A stretch of DNA of 64,000 bases, taken from assembly GCF_002192455.1 (NCBI RefSeq), contig NZ_CP021744.1:7650501-7714500 (forward strand), in the 5' to 3' direction. Numbering within the stretch: position 1 is the first letter of the stretch; the number at the start of each line of letters is the position of its first letter. Source of the stretch: Streptomyces albireticuli (GTDB lineage: Bacteria; Actinomycetota; Actinomycetes; Streptomycetales; Streptomycetaceae). Below, piece after piece: positions 50,647 to 60,137 of this stretch. The translations under genes were made by a program, and so were the position numbers. Under the pieces are notes generated by a model. That model saw only the letters and a list, made by a program, of their open reading frames with translations, made no database searches and was not told where the DNA came from.

Positions 50647-52062
50647 TCACATGGGCGGCAGCCTGCGGGCGAGGACGTCGCCCGTTCCGCCGAAGAGCAC
50701 GGTCGTGCCGAGAGCGTCGACGAACGGGTCGGAGGCGGGCCGGGAGGCCTGCGGGTCGTCCCCGGCCGTGGCGACGCGGTCGATCCGGCCGGTCCGCAGA
50801 TCGCGCCGGAAGATGTCCGGGACGCGGTTGGTGTCACCGGGGACCAGGTTGTCGGCGTCCGAGGCGAAGAACACCGCCCGGTCGTCGGCCGTCATGGTGG
50901 CGCGGAAGGAATCGAGGACGGTCTCGGTGCCGGGCAGCGGAGTGGCCACCTTCGTGACCGTCCCCCGCCGCAGATCGCGGACGTAGAGCTCCTTGTGCGC
51001 GGCGTCCGGGTCCGTCCCGTAACCGGGCTCGAAGATCCTGAACAGGGCGTACCGTCCGTCAGGACTCAGGTTCGCGTCCGGGGCCGCGTCGCGCAGCACA
51101 CCGGCGGGGTCGACGCCGGCGCCCTGGATCCGGCCGGTGCGCGCGTCGTACACGTAGAAGGGGAACATACGGCGCGGCGGAGGGGGCTTCGAACCGGCGA
51201 GGGCGGCGGACGAGGGCCGCGCGCCGGCCGTCCCGGGCGGCCGCACGGCGGGGGCCCGGTCCCGGGACAGCAGGTTGGCCGCCTTCGAGCGGAAGCCGAT
51301 GACCGTGCCGTCCGCGCTGATCGAGGGCTCGTGGGACTCGCCGTCGGCGGGGGACCCGTCGGGGCCGGCCGTGACCAGCCGGGTGGTCCCCTTGACGCGG
51401 TCGGTGACGTAGATGTTCCGGCCCGGACCGGGCTTCGCCCCGGGCACCAGGTCGCGCCTGTCGGAGGAGTACGCCACGTACCGGCCGTCCCAGCTGAGGG
51501 CGGGGGCTCGGGAACTCCCGGCCCTGTCGCCCCCGGCCGGGTCGCCCGCGGTGACGAGCTCGGTGCGTCCGGTCCGGCGGTCCCGGACGAAGATGTTCGA
51601 CCCGCCGGTCGCCGGCTGCCCCGGCACGACGCCGGCGGCGTCGGAGCCGAACGCCACGTACCGGCCGTCGCCGCTGATCGCCGCCTCGCTCGTGGACCCG
51701 TTCAGCTGCGCGCCGTCGTCGGCGAGGCTGACCCGCTCGGTGCGCCGGGTGCGTAAGTCCCGCACGAACACGTCGTACAGGCGGTTGGTGTCGCCCGGCA
51801 CGAGGTTGGACGCCAGGGACGAGAAAAGGCCGTATCTGCCGTCCGCGCTCAGCCCGAGCGGCTCCGACCAGCCGTCGGGCCGCGCGCCGTCGAGGCCGAC
51901 GCTCACCTGGACGGTGCCGTCCCCCTCCGTGTCCGCCCGCGCCGGTACGGCCGCACCCGCCAGGGCGACGGCCGCGAGAACGCAGCCCCCGCGTCTGCGC
52001 CAGCGCCCTCCGGCCCCGCCGTTCATCCGTCCCGTCCGTCTCGCCGACCCTGTCCGTCTCAC
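50647..52062 (-). CDS. Secreted beta-propeller protein (TolB/WD40-like PD40 repeats)
   Basis: A 471-residue protein with a signal peptide (RRRGGCVLAAVALAGAAVPARA). The mature part has repeats of the form LSADGRYGLFSS...NLVPGDTN..DVFVRDLRT, at least five blades, of the PD40/TolB type. GTG at 52062 is chosen for GGGGAGGAC upstream; ATG at 52026 is an alternative. An extracellular scaffold or binding protein is likely. Confidence 0.82.
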   Translation of the reverse strand: MRRTGSARRTGRMNGGAGGRWRRRGGCVLAAVALAGAAVPARADTEGDGTVQVSVGLDGARPDGWSEPLGLSADGRYGLFSSLASNLVPGDTNRLYDVFVRDLRTRRTERVSLADDGAQLNGSTSEAAISGDGRYVAFGSDAAGVVPGQPATGGSNIFVRDRRTGRTELVTAGDPAGGDRAGSSRAPALSWDGRYVAYSSDRRDLVPGAKPGPGRNIYVTDRVKGTTRLVTAGPDGSPADGESHEPSISADGTVIGFRSKAANLLSRDRAPAVRPPGTAGARPSSAALAGSKPPPPRRMFPFYVYDARTGRIQGAGVDPAGVLRDAAPDANLSPDGRYALFRIFEPGYGTDPDAAHKELYVRDLRRGTVTKVATPLPGTETVLDSFRATMTADDRAVFFASDADNLVPGDTNRVPDIFRRDLRTGRIDRVATAGDDPQASRPASDPFVDALGTTVLFGGTGDVLARRLPPM

Positions 52063-52201
52063 GATGATCCGTCCTCCCCTGGGGTCGGGCCGGCCGGCAT
52101 CCTGCCGCCGGTCGGCCCGGGCGAAAATGATCCAGTCCGTGCGCGATTCGCACATATGATCTTTCCACTCATATTCTTCTTCATGCGGGGGACTCTGCTC
52201 T

Positions 52202-53842
52202 GTGAGCGCATCTCCGCGCGCGCTGCGCGCGTTGGTCTTGCTGGCCGGCTTCTATCTGGTCGCCCTTGTCGTGCTCGGCGTGCTCGTCGGGACCGATGTC
52301 GCGGCCTGGGTCTGGGCGCCGGCCCCGGTCGCGGTCAAGGTGACCGTGATCTCCGCCCTGCTCGGCCTCCCGGTCCTGCGGGGCGCCTTCGCGCTGGGCG
52401 CGAGCAGCGGGGACGAGCGGGAGGCACTGCCGGTCACCGAGGCCGGCCAGCCCGAACTGTGGGGCACCGTACGCTGGTTGGCCGAGCGCTCCGGGACCCG
52501 GCCGCCCGACGAGATCCTCCTCACCGGGGAGGTCAACGCGGCGGTCTCCGAGGACGCCCGGCTGCTGGGCCTGCTGCCCGGACGGCGTCGCCTCTACCTC
52601 GGCGTGCCGCTGCTGAGCGGCCTCAGCGAGCCGCAGCTCCACTCGGTGATCGCCCATGAGCTGGGCCACTACGGCAACGCGGACACCCGCCTCGCGGGCA
52701 TCACCCGGCGCGGCCGCGACTGTGTGCTGCGGACCGTCGCGGCGTTCCAGGAGCAGGAGCGGAAGCGGATCGGCAAGGAGCGCTCCCGGCAGGAGAAGGC
52801 GGACGCGAAGCGGCTGCGCAAGGGCAGGAAGGCGAAGGGCGTGGACACCGGGCGCACCGGGCTCCGGTACCGGCTCATGGCCAGGCCGTTCCAGGCGTAC
52901 GCGCGGTTCTACCTGCGGGTCACCAGCGGCGTCGGCCGGCAGCAGGAGCTCGCCGCCGACCGGATGGCGGTCCGCGTCGCGGGCCGGGACGCCACGGCCT
53001 CGGCGCTGCGGGAGACCGCGGTGCTCGACGCCGCCCACGACTTCTACCAGAGCCGGTACGCCATGCTGGGCGTCGAGGCGGGACTCCTCCCGCCGCGCGG
53101 TGAGGTCTTCGGCGGACTGCGCCACCTGCTCGCCGACCCCCGGCGCCGGTCCGCCCTGGCGGAGCTGCGCGGCGAACTGCCGGCCGACGAGGAGTCCCCG
53201 TACGACTCGCACCCCCCGGTGGCCGAGCGGGTGCGGCTGATCGAGGCGCAGCCCGACGACGGCCGAGGGACGGATCCGGCGCGGCCCGCGCTGGCGCTGC
53301 TGCGCGATGCCGAGCGGGTGCTGGCGGAACTGGAGGACGTCCTCCTCACCCCGGAGGCCCTGGCCATGGAGCGGGCGGCATGGCCGGAGCTCGCGCACCG
53401 GGCGATGCACGCGCGGGCGACCGCCGGCGCCGGGCCGCTGCGGACGGCACTGGCCACCGCGGGGATCGCCGCGGGCAGCGCGTCGGGCGACCTCGCGGCC
53501 CTGCTGGACTCCGCCGACGCGGAACGGCTGTGGCTGGTCGCGGGGCACCTGCCCAAGTCGCCGGACGCGGCGCGGGCGACGGGCCGGGCGGCACGGGAGT
53601 TCCTGCGCCCGGCGCTGGAGGCCGGGACGTACCGGCTGGCCGAGCTGGCCCTGGTGGAGAGGGCCGGGGCGTACTGGGAGCTCTCCTGGTCCGAGCGGGT
53701 GCGGCTGCGGCTGCCGGGGGCCGCGTACTCCGGTGGGACGGGGGAGCCGTCCGAGACGGAGGAGGCGCTGTCCGCCGCGGTACGGGCGGCCACCGCGGAC
53801 GTTCCGGACACCGCGCCGCTGCGCGCGCTCCTCGCCTGCTGA
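52202..53842 (+). CDS. M48 family membrane metallopeptidase
   Basis: A 546-residue protein with two N-terminal membrane helices and the M48 zinc site HELGHY (His152, Glu153, His156) plus the third ligand in QELAADRMA. A basic stretch (RKRIGKERSRQEKADAKRLRKGRK) separates helix and catalytic parts. GTG at 52202. HtpX/Ste24-like membrane-protein quality control is the usual role. The long C-terminal part is unassigned. Confidence 0.88.
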   Translation: MSASPRALRALVLLAGFYLVALVVLGVLVGTDVAAWVWAPAPVAVKVTVISALLGLPVLRGAFALGASSGDEREALPVTEAGQPELWGTVRWLAERSGTRPPDEILLTGEVNAAVSEDARLLGLLPGRRRLYLGVPLLSGLSEPQLHSVIAHELGHYGNADTRLAGITRRGRDCVLRTVAAFQEQERKRIGKERSRQEKADAKRLRKGRKAKGVDTGRTGLRYRLMARPFQAYARFYLRVTSGVGRQQELAADRMAVRVAGRDATASALRETAVLDAAHDFYQSRYAMLGVEAGLLPPRGEVFGGLRHLLADPRRRSALAELRGELPADEESPYDSHPPVAERVRLIEAQPDDGRGTDPARPALALLRDAERVLAELEDVLLTPEALAMERAAWPELAHRAMHARATAGAGPLRTALATAGIAAGSASGDLAALLDSADAERLWLVAGHLPKSPDAARATGRAAREFLRPALEAGTYRLAELALVERAGAYWELSWSERVRLRLPGAAYSGGTGEPSETEEALSAAVRAATADVPDTAPLRALLAC

Positions 53843-53923
53843 GCTCGCGGATCCGCGGACCCGCACCCCCGCGAGCCTCTCGCACATCCGTAGAACCCAC
53901 GACTGATCGGACCGTAGAAACCC

Positions 53924-54988
53924 ATGTCCGGGATCCTCCCGCTCATCATCGTCATCGTCATGCTCTGCTTCTGGCTGCGGTCCAAGAGACGCGCCAAGCG
54001 CGCGGAGGGGGTCGCCGCCGAGATCGGCGCGGGCCTGCTGCCGGCGGAGCGTCAGAACACGGACCGGGCGGGCCCGGACCCCGAGGCGGAAGCCGTGCTG
54101 GCGGCCCTCTCCCGGGGCGACTGGCTGCCCGCCTCCCAGGCGCTCACCGCCGCGGGCACCGACTGGGAACGCCGCTCGTACCTCGTCGGCATCGTCGCGG
54201 GGCGGGCGGCCGACGACGACACCTGGCTGCGGGCCTGGGAGGCCGCGCGCCCCGGCGACCCCGACGCGGCCGTGGTCCACGCGTCCGCGAAGGTGTCGCT
54301 GGCCTGGCAGATCCGTGGCGGGGCCTGGGCCAAGGACACCTCGGCCGAGCGGTTCGCCGGCTTCCACCGGGTGCTGAACGAGGCCAGGGAGGACTTCGAC
54401 CGCGCCACGTCCCTGGCCCACCCCGACGACCCCACCCCGTACCTCCTCCAGCTCCCGCTGTACATGGGCCTGAGCGCCCCGCACGAGGCGCTGCACCAGC
54501 TGTGGGGCCAGATCACCGCCCGCGCCCCGTACCACTACGAGGCCCACTGGCGCGCGCTCCAGTACTGGAGCGCGAAGTGGTGCGGCTCCGCGGAGCTCGC
54601 CCGCGACTTCGCCGCGCGGGCCGCGGCGACGGCTCCGCGCGGCAGCCTGCTGACGATGTTCCCGCTGGTCAGCTGGTACGAGCACAACGACGACGAGGCC
54701 CCCGAGGAGGCCTACGGCTGGCCGGAGATGGCGGCCCTGATCGAGGCCGCCCTGGCGGATGTCGCCGCGGCCCGGCCGGACCACCCCCGGATCGCGGAGG
54801 TCCGGCACCTGCTGGCCTACTGCCTGACCAAGCAGGGCCGCCACGAGGCCGCCTTGGAACAGTTCCGGCTGGTGGACGGCTATGTGGAGGCTCTTCCGTG
54901 GCGCTACTACAGCGACCCGGCCAAGGTCTACTGCGCCGTCAGGGGCGTGGCGCTCCAGGGCGCGGCGGCGTCGAGGCTCGCCGGCTGA
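53924..54988 (+). CDS. Membrane-anchored TPR-like protein of unknown function
   Basis: A 354-residue protein: one N-terminal membrane helix (LPLIIVIVMLCFWL) followed by a basic stop-transfer and a helical repeat domain (LLAYCLTKQGRHEAALEQFRLVDG looks like a TPR). It lies 82 bases after the M48 peptidase gene on the same strand and may be a partner. ATG at 53924. Confidence 0.72.
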   Translation: MSGILPLIIVIVMLCFWLRSKRRAKRAEGVAAEIGAGLLPAERQNTDRAGPDPEAEAVLAALSRGDWLPASQALTAAGTDWERRSYLVGIVAGRAADDDTWLRAWEAARPGDPDAAVVHASAKVSLAWQIRGGAWAKDTSAERFAGFHRVLNEAREDFDRATSLAHPDDPTPYLLQLPLYMGLSAPHEALHQLWGQITARAPYHYEAHWRALQYWSAKWCGSAELARDFAARAAATAPRGSLLTMFPLVSWYEHNDDEAPEEAYGWPEMAALIEAALADVAAARPDHPRIAEVRHLLAYCLTKQGRHEAALEQFRLVDGYVEALPWRYYSDPAKVYCAVRGVALQGAAASRLAG

Positions 54989-55090
54989 GCCGTCCCGGGT
55001 CCCGGCCGACGGGCCGGCCGGGACCCGGTGGGGCGCGGCGCCGCCCGATATTCGTTTCGCGCCGCGCGGATGACGTCCTACTGTGGCGCG

Positions 55091-55623
55091 GTGGCGACTC
55101 AGATGATCATTCTCAACGGTGGATCCAGCTCGGGGAAGTCCGGGATCGTACGGTGTCTTCAGGCCGTCCTGCCGGATCCGTGGCTGGCCTTCGGGTGCGA
55201 CTCCTTCGTCGACGCCTTGCCCGCGAGGATGCAGGAGTCCGACGAGGGGATCACGTTCGCGGCCGACGGCGGGGTGACCGTCGGCGCGGACTTCCGGGCC
55301 CTGGAGGCTGCCTGGACGGACGGCATCGCGGCGATGGCCCGTGCGGGCGCCAGGGTCATCATCGATGACGTCTTCCTCGGCGGAGCGGCGTCCCAGGAGC
55401 GGTGGCGGAAGGCCCTGGGCGGACTGGACGTGCTGTGGGTCGGCGTCAGGTGCGGGAGCGCGGTCGCCGCGGGCCGTGAGATCGCCCGGGGGACCGCATC
55501 CAGGGAATGGCCGCGTCGCAGGCCGACGCGGTGCACGAGGGGGTCTTCTACGACCTGGAGGTCGACACGACGCGGACCGAGTCCATGGTGTGCGCGCGTA
55601 CCATCGCCGCCCGCGTCGGCTGA
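55091..55623 (+). pseudogene. cpt: Chloramphenicol 3-O-phosphotransferase-like gene with a single-base frameshift
   Basis: The N-terminal part reads MIILNGGSSSGKSGIVRCLQ with Walker A and FGCDSFVDALP (catalytic Asp), closely resembling Streptomyces Cpt. At the G5 run 55488-55492 the frame breaks; adding one G restores IARGDRIQGMAASQADAVHE and the gene then ends at TGA 55621-55623 with normal length (~177 aa). As written the product would have an unrelated tail. A homopolymer sequencing error is more likely than a true pseudogene. Start GTG 55091 (ATG 55070 or 55103 also possible). Confidence 0.8.
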
Positions 55624-55731
55624 CCGCGGGAGCGGCGCCGGCGCGGCTCGAAACGCACCCACGGACAGGCAGCGTGGGCGGACCGTCCTCCGCCTCGTCC
55701 CCGAACCGGACGGGCCGCCGCGGGAGCTGAC

Positions 55732-55756
55732 CCGGGGCGTCCCGCCGGCGCCCCGG
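55732..55756. terminator. Hairpin between cpt and the reductase gene
   Basis: CCGGGGCG (55732-55739) pairs perfectly with CGCCCCGG (55749-55756) around a 9-base loop between convergent genes. Confidence 0.6.
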
Positions 55757-55767
55757 CACCTGCGCGT

Positions 55768-56469
55768 TCAGTAGCCGATCGTGAAACGCCGCTGGACGAA
55801 GCGGGGCAGCTCCACCTCGTCGACGATGGCGACGGCGGCGTCCTCCGCGGAGACGTGGCTGCGGCCGTCGGCGTCCCGGATCACCTGATCGCCACCGATC
55901 CGGAAGCGGCCGGTGCGCTCGCCGGGGGCGATGTCCTCGGCGGGGCTGAAGTACGTCCAGAGCCGGTTGGACGTACGGAGCACGTCGAGGCCGTCCCGGG
56001 CTCCGCGTGCCGCGACCGCGTACTCACGGGGCAGCCCTATCTCGTCGAGGGTCGCGTGCATCCGGTCCTCGTCGTCGGCGAGCACCACCCCGGGTTCCGT
56101 CTCCAGGCTGCCGGCCCCGCCGATGACGAGGAGCCGGGTCCGGGGGTGCCGCTCCAGGGCCTTGACCAGCGCCCGCGCGGCGGTGACGTGGACCGTGGGG
56201 TCGGCGATGGAGCGCCGCACGGTGTCCGCGAAGTCCTTGGCCGCGTTGCCCGGCTGGAACCCGCTGATGAGTACGTCCAGGCCGGGCAGGACAGCGGCGA
56301 TGCTCGCGGGGTCCAGGACGTCCACGCTCGCCCAGGTGACGTTCGCGCGGCTCTCCTCGATCCCTGAGGCGTCGCGGCTGAGCGCCGTGACGTGGTGCCC
56401 GCGGCCGAGTGCCTCCGTGACGACCCGGCTGCCGATGGTGCCGGTGGCGCCGATCACACCGATGTGCAT
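55768..56469 (-). CDS. NAD(P)H-binding reductase (NmrA/YwnB-like SDR)
   Basis: A 233-residue atypical SDR with IGATGTIGSRVV at the N terminus, LVIGGAGSLE, and RTSNRLWTYFSPAEDIAPGERTG typical of the YwnB/BVR-B-like branch. ATG at 56469. Divergent from a TetR regulator with an inverted repeat in between, so it is likely the regulated enzyme. Confidence 0.88.
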   Translation of the reverse strand: MHIGVIGATGTIGSRVVTEALGRGHHVTALSRDASGIEESRANVTWASVDVLDPASIAAVLPGLDVLISGFQPGNAAKDFADTVRRSIADPTVHVTAARALVKALERHPRTRLLVIGGAGSLETEPGVVLADDEDRMHATLDEIGLPREYAVAARGARDGLDVLRTSNRLWTYFSPAEDIAPGERTGRFRIGGDQVIRDADGRSHVSAEDAAVAIVDEVELPRFVQRRFTIGY

Positions 56470-56541
56470 GGTTCTCCCCTTGTTCCTGCGCGTGGTTCGC
56501 GCCCGGACGCGCGGTGGTCATCGCCGCGACTGGACGCCGTG

Positions 56542-56567
56542 CAAAAACTATACGGTGTGAAGTTTTG
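56542..56567. promoter_or_regulatory. Candidate TetR operator
   Basis: AAAACT (56544-56549) and AGTTTT (56561-56566) form an inverted repeat with an 11-bp spacer in the divergent TetR/reductase promoter region; TATACG between the arms could be a -10 box. Confidence 0.5.
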
Positions 56568-56606
56568 ATACGGCAATCAATTTCGGTGACGCTGTAGAGT
56601 GACGGC

Positions 56607-57323
56607 ATGACAGGTACGGGAGCCACGGGGCGGCGCGAACGGCTGCGGGCCGAGACGGCGGCCGAGATCAAGAACGTGGCGCTTCGGCTGATGGCCTCGG
56701 GCGGACCCGGCGCGATCACGCTGCGCGCCATCGCCCGCGAGATGGGCATGACCGCCAACGCGATCTACGGCTACTTCGCCACCCGTGACGACCTGGTCAC
56801 CTCGCTCGTCGACGACGTGTACACCTCGCTCGCCGACGCCGTCGCCACCGCCTGGGACGCGGCTCCCGCCGGCGATCCGGCCGGCCGTATCCAGGTGTGG
56901 GCACACGCCTTCCGTGACTGGGCGCTGGCCAGCCCCGAAGGCTTCCGCCTCATCTACGGCGACTCCGTACCCGGCTACACCGCCCCCGAGGGCGGCGCCG
57001 CCCCGGACGCCGCGCAGCGGGTCTGCACGGGCCTCACCGCCCTCGCGGCCACCGCCTGGCCGCACGCCGAACATCTCTACGCGGACAGCGACTTCCAGTG
57101 GTCCGACTTCGACCCCGGTCTGCTCGCCAAGGTCCGCCCGGCCTTCCCCGACCTGCCCCCGGCCGGTGTGGCGCTCGCCCTGCGCATCTGGGGCCACCTG
57201 CACGGCCTGGTCACACTGGAGATCTACGGCCATCTCCGCACGCAGACCGTGAGTCCGGACAAGCTCTTCCGCGAGGAACTGGCCCAGCTCGTCCGGTCGC
57301 TGGGGATCTCCCCGAAGGGTTGA
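56607..57323 (+). CDS. TetR/AcrR family regulator (WHG domain)
   Basis: A 238-residue TetR protein. HTH: ITLRAIAREMGMTANAIYGYFATRDDLV. The C-terminal domain with GFRLIYGDSVPGY and WGHLHGLVTLEIYGHL is the WHG type. ATG at 56607. Probably represses the divergent reductase. Confidence 0.9.
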   Translation: MTGTGATGRRERLRAETAAEIKNVALRLMASGGPGAITLRAIAREMGMTANAIYGYFATRDDLVTSLVDDVYTSLADAVATAWDAAPAGDPAGRIQVWAHAFRDWALASPEGFRLIYGDSVPGYTAPEGGAAPDAAQRVCTGLTALAATAWPHAEHLYADSDFQWSDFDPGLLAKVRPAFPDLPPAGVALALRIWGHLHGLVTLEIYGHLRTQTVSPDKLFREELAQLVRSLGISPKG

Positions 57324-57325
57324 CG

Positions 57326-57353
57326 GCCCCGCCCCGAGGCTGGTGGGCGGGGC
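57326..57353. terminator. Bidirectional terminator hairpin
   Basis: GCCCCGCCC (57326-57334) pairs perfectly with GGGCGGGGC (57345-57353) between convergent TetR and GNAT genes. Confidence 0.65.
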
Positions 57354-57392
57354 GCCGTGTCCCGGCCGGTGCCCGGCCGTAGGCGTCGCCCG

Positions 57393-57971
57393 CTACGCGG
57401 CCCGGCCGACCTCGGGGGCGGGCGTCTCCCCGGCCCGCCACTCGGAGGCCAGGATCGCCCAGACCTGCTTGTCGTGGCGGACGCCCTCGTAGGGCCAGGA
57501 CTCGCGTCGTACGCCTTCGAGCGTCATGCCGAGCCGCTCGGCCACGGCGGCGCTCCGGTCGTTGTCGGCCCGGCAGTGCCACTCGGCGCGGTGCAGGCCC
57601 CGGGAGCCGAAGGCCCAGTCCAGCAGCGCGCCGCAGGACCGGGTGACCAGGCCGTGGCCCTCGGCGGCGGGCTCCAGCCAGCAGCCGATCTCGCAGGAGC
57701 CGGAGGCGGTGCTGAAGTCCGTGAACATCACGCCGCCGACCAGGGTGCCGTCCAGCCGGATGCCGTACAGGCGGGCGCCGTCCGCGGCCTGCCGCTCGGC
57801 GTACCGGCTCAGGGTGGCCCGTGCTCCGTCGAGGTCCTCGGTGACGAACGCCGGCCCGACCCACGGCCGGATGTGGTCGCGGGCCCGGTCCAGATGGGCG
57901 GCGAACTCCTCGGCGTGCCATATCTCCAGCGGTTCGAGGAGGGCGTTGTCCCGCAGGGGGAGGGAGAACAT
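57393..57971 (-). CDS. GNAT acetyltransferase, RimL/RimJ-like
   Basis: A 192-residue Acetyltransf_3 protein: GYxx-type EIGCWLEPAAEGHGLVTRSC cofactor loop and HRAEWHCRADNDRSAAVAERLGM. ATG at 57971 lies 14 bases from an inverted repeat shared with the divergent TetR gene, so it is probably that regulator's target. Confidence 0.9.
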   Translation of the reverse strand: MFSLPLRDNALLEPLEIWHAEEFAAHLDRARDHIRPWVGPAFVTEDLDGARATLSRYAERQAADGARLYGIRLDGTLVGGVMFTDFSTASGSCEIGCWLEPAAEGHGLVTRSCGALLDWAFGSRGLHRAEWHCRADNDRSAAVAERLGMTLEGVRRESWPYEGVRHDKQVWAILASEWRAGETPAPEVGRAA

Positions 57972-57984
57972 GATGACCCCATTC

Positions 57985-58008
57985 ACATAACAAGCGTTAC
58001 GGTTATGT
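57985..58008. promoter_or_regulatory. Candidate TetR operator between GNAT and TetR genes
   Basis: ACATAAC (57985-57991) and GTTATGT (58002-58008) are perfect 7-bp inverted repeats with a 10-bp spacer, located between the divergent starts. Confidence 0.7.
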
Positions 58009-58019
58009 ACCGTAGCAGC

Positions 58020-58643
58020 ATGCCACGTACCAAGGGGGACCACGAGTCCCGTCGCCGCGACGTCTCCGAAGCGGTCTGGCGGGTGCTGGCCGCGCAGGGC
58101 TTCGGCGGGCTCACCCTGCGCGCCGTCGCCACCGAACTCGGCGCCACCACCGGGCTGCTCACCCACTACTTCCCCGCCAAACGCGACCTGGTCGCGTACG
58201 CCCTCGACCTGCTCGAACAGCGCAGCGCCGCCCGCCCCCGGCGCGCCGCGGGGGCGGGCCTGGCGGCCGTGCGGGCCGCCCTGCTCGACATCCTGCCGCT
58301 GACCGCCGAGGCCACCGACGCCAACCGGATCTGGGTGTCCTCCTGGGACGTCGCGCTCGCCGACCCGGCCCTGAGCGGCGACCACGCCCGCAGGTACGCG
58401 GAGAGCCGCGACAAGCTGTGCGCCTTGGTCGCCGAGGCCCAGCGGCTCGGTGAACTGCCCGCCGGGGACCCGGCGGGCGTCGCCGCCGGTACCCAGGCCT
58501 TCGTGCTCGGGCTGGTGGTGCAGGCGCTGTTCGCCCCCGCGGACTTCCCGCCCGATCGCCAGGCGGAGCTACTCGACGACTACCTGGCGTCGCTGGCCGC
58601 CTCCGCGCCCCTGCCGCCCGGCGAGCGCGCGGTCCCGTCCTGA
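58020..58643 (+). CDS. TetR family regulator
   Basis: A 207-residue TetR protein, HTH LTLRAVATELGATTGLLTHYF, with a C-terminal domain of the BetI-like type. ATG at 58020 is preferred over ATG 58005, which lies inside the operator. Divergent from the RimL-like GNAT. Confidence 0.9.
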   Translation: MPRTKGDHESRRRDVSEAVWRVLAAQGFGGLTLRAVATELGATTGLLTHYFPAKRDLVAYALDLLEQRSAARPRRAAGAGLAAVRAALLDILPLTAEATDANRIWVSSWDVALADPALSGDHARRYAESRDKLCALVAEAQRLGELPAGDPAGVAAGTQAFVLGLVVQALFAPADFPPDRQAELLDDYLASLAASAPLPPGERAVPS

Positions 58644-58661
58644 CTCGCCCGGCCGGGTCGG

Positions 58662-60076
58662 CTACTCGGACGGACGCAGCGCGAGGGCCGCTCCCTTCAC
58701 CGCCGAGGCCACGGCCTCGGTCGCCCGTGCGTTGAAGACGCTGGGGATGATGTAGTTCGCGTTGAGCTCGTCCTCGGCGACGACGTTGGCGAGGGCGCGG
58801 GCGGCGGCGAGCATCATGTCGGTGTTGACGGTGCGGGACTGGGCGTCCAGCAGGCCGCGGAAGACTCCCGGGAAGACCAGGACGTTGTTGATCTGGTTGG
58901 GGAAGTCGGAGCGGCCGGTGGCGACGACGGCGGCGGTCTGGCGGGCGATGCCGGGCTCGACCTCGGGGTCGGGGTTGGCCAGGGCGAAGACGATCGCGCC
59001 GTCGGCCATCGCGGCGACGTCCTCGCCGCCCAGGACGTTGGGGCGGAGACGCCGATGAAGACGTCCGCGTCGCGGACGGCTTCCTTCAGGGTGCCGGTGA
59101 TGCCTTCGGGGTTGGTGTTGTCGGCGATCCAGCGCAGGGCGGTCTCGGGGCCGGCGTCGACGAGGTCGGGGCGGGCGGCGTGGACGACGCCGTGGATGTC
59201 GGCGACGACGGCGTGCTTGACGCCGGCGGCGATGAGGAGCTTGAGGATGGCGGTGCCGGCGGCGCCGGCGCCGGACATGACGACCCGTACGTCGCCGATG
59301 GACTTCTCCACCACGCGCAGGGCGTTGGTGAGGGCGGCGAGGACGACGATGGCGGTGCCGTGCTGGTCGTCGTGGAAGACGGGGATGTCGAGGGCTTCGC
59401 GCAGGCGGGCCTCGATCTCGAAGCAGCGGGGTGCGGAGATGTCTTCGAGGTTGATGCCGGCGAAGCCGGGGGCGATGGCCTTGACGATCTCGACGATGGC
59501 GTCGGTGTCCTGGGTGTCCAGGCACAGGGGCCAGGCGTCGATGCCGGCGAAGCGTTTGAAGAGGGCGGCCTTGCCCTCCATGACGGGGAGGGCGGCCTTG
59601 GGGCCGATGTTGCCCAGGCCCAGGACGGCGGAGCCGTCGGTGACGACGGCGACGCTGTTGCGCTTGATGGTCAGGCGGCGGGCGTCCTCGGGGTTCTCGG
59701 CGATGGCCATGCACACGCGGGCGACGCCGGGGGTGTAGACCATGGAGAGGTCGTCGCGGTTGCGGATGGGGTGCTTGGAGGCCATCTCGATCTTGCCGCC
59801 GAGGTGCATCAGGAAGGTGCGGTCGGAGACCTTGCCGAGGTGGACGCCCTCGATGCCGCGGAGTTTCTCGACGATCTCGTCGGCGTGGGCCGTGGAGGTC
59901 GCGGCGACGGTGACGTCGATCCGCAGCTTCTCGTGGCCGGAGGCGGTGACGTCCAGGCCGGTCACCGATCCGCCGGAGGACTCCACGGCCGTGGTGATCT
60001 GACCGACCGACGTCCCGCTCGCGGGGACCTCCAGCCGGACCGTCATCGAGTACGAGACGCTTGGCGCCGTTGCCAT
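58662..60076 (-). pseudogene. ACT-domain NAD(P)-dependent malic enzyme, frameshifted (probable sequencing error)
   Basis: Residues ~1-85 form an ACT domain, then the malic enzyme catalytic part: YTPGVARVC, KRNSVAVVTDGSAVLGLGNIGP, FHDDQHGTA and the Rossmann motif VMSGAGAAGTA. After GVSAP the frame breaks in a G4 run at 59040-59043; one added base restores NVLGGEDVAAMADGAIVF and the gene continues to its normal stop at 58662 (about 471 aa). It converts malate to pyruvate with CO2 release. The two halves together match the full family length, so the enzyme is likely intact in the organism. Confidence 0.88.
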
Positions 60077-60137
60077 GAGGGAACTTCTTCTTTCCGGTGT
60101 CGCTGGTGTGCGGGACTGCTACTGCTGCCGGGGCCGG

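Noticed and set aside
58662..60076. Malic enzyme as two separate genes
   Set aside because: The two frames join at a homopolymer and together give one full-length enzyme.
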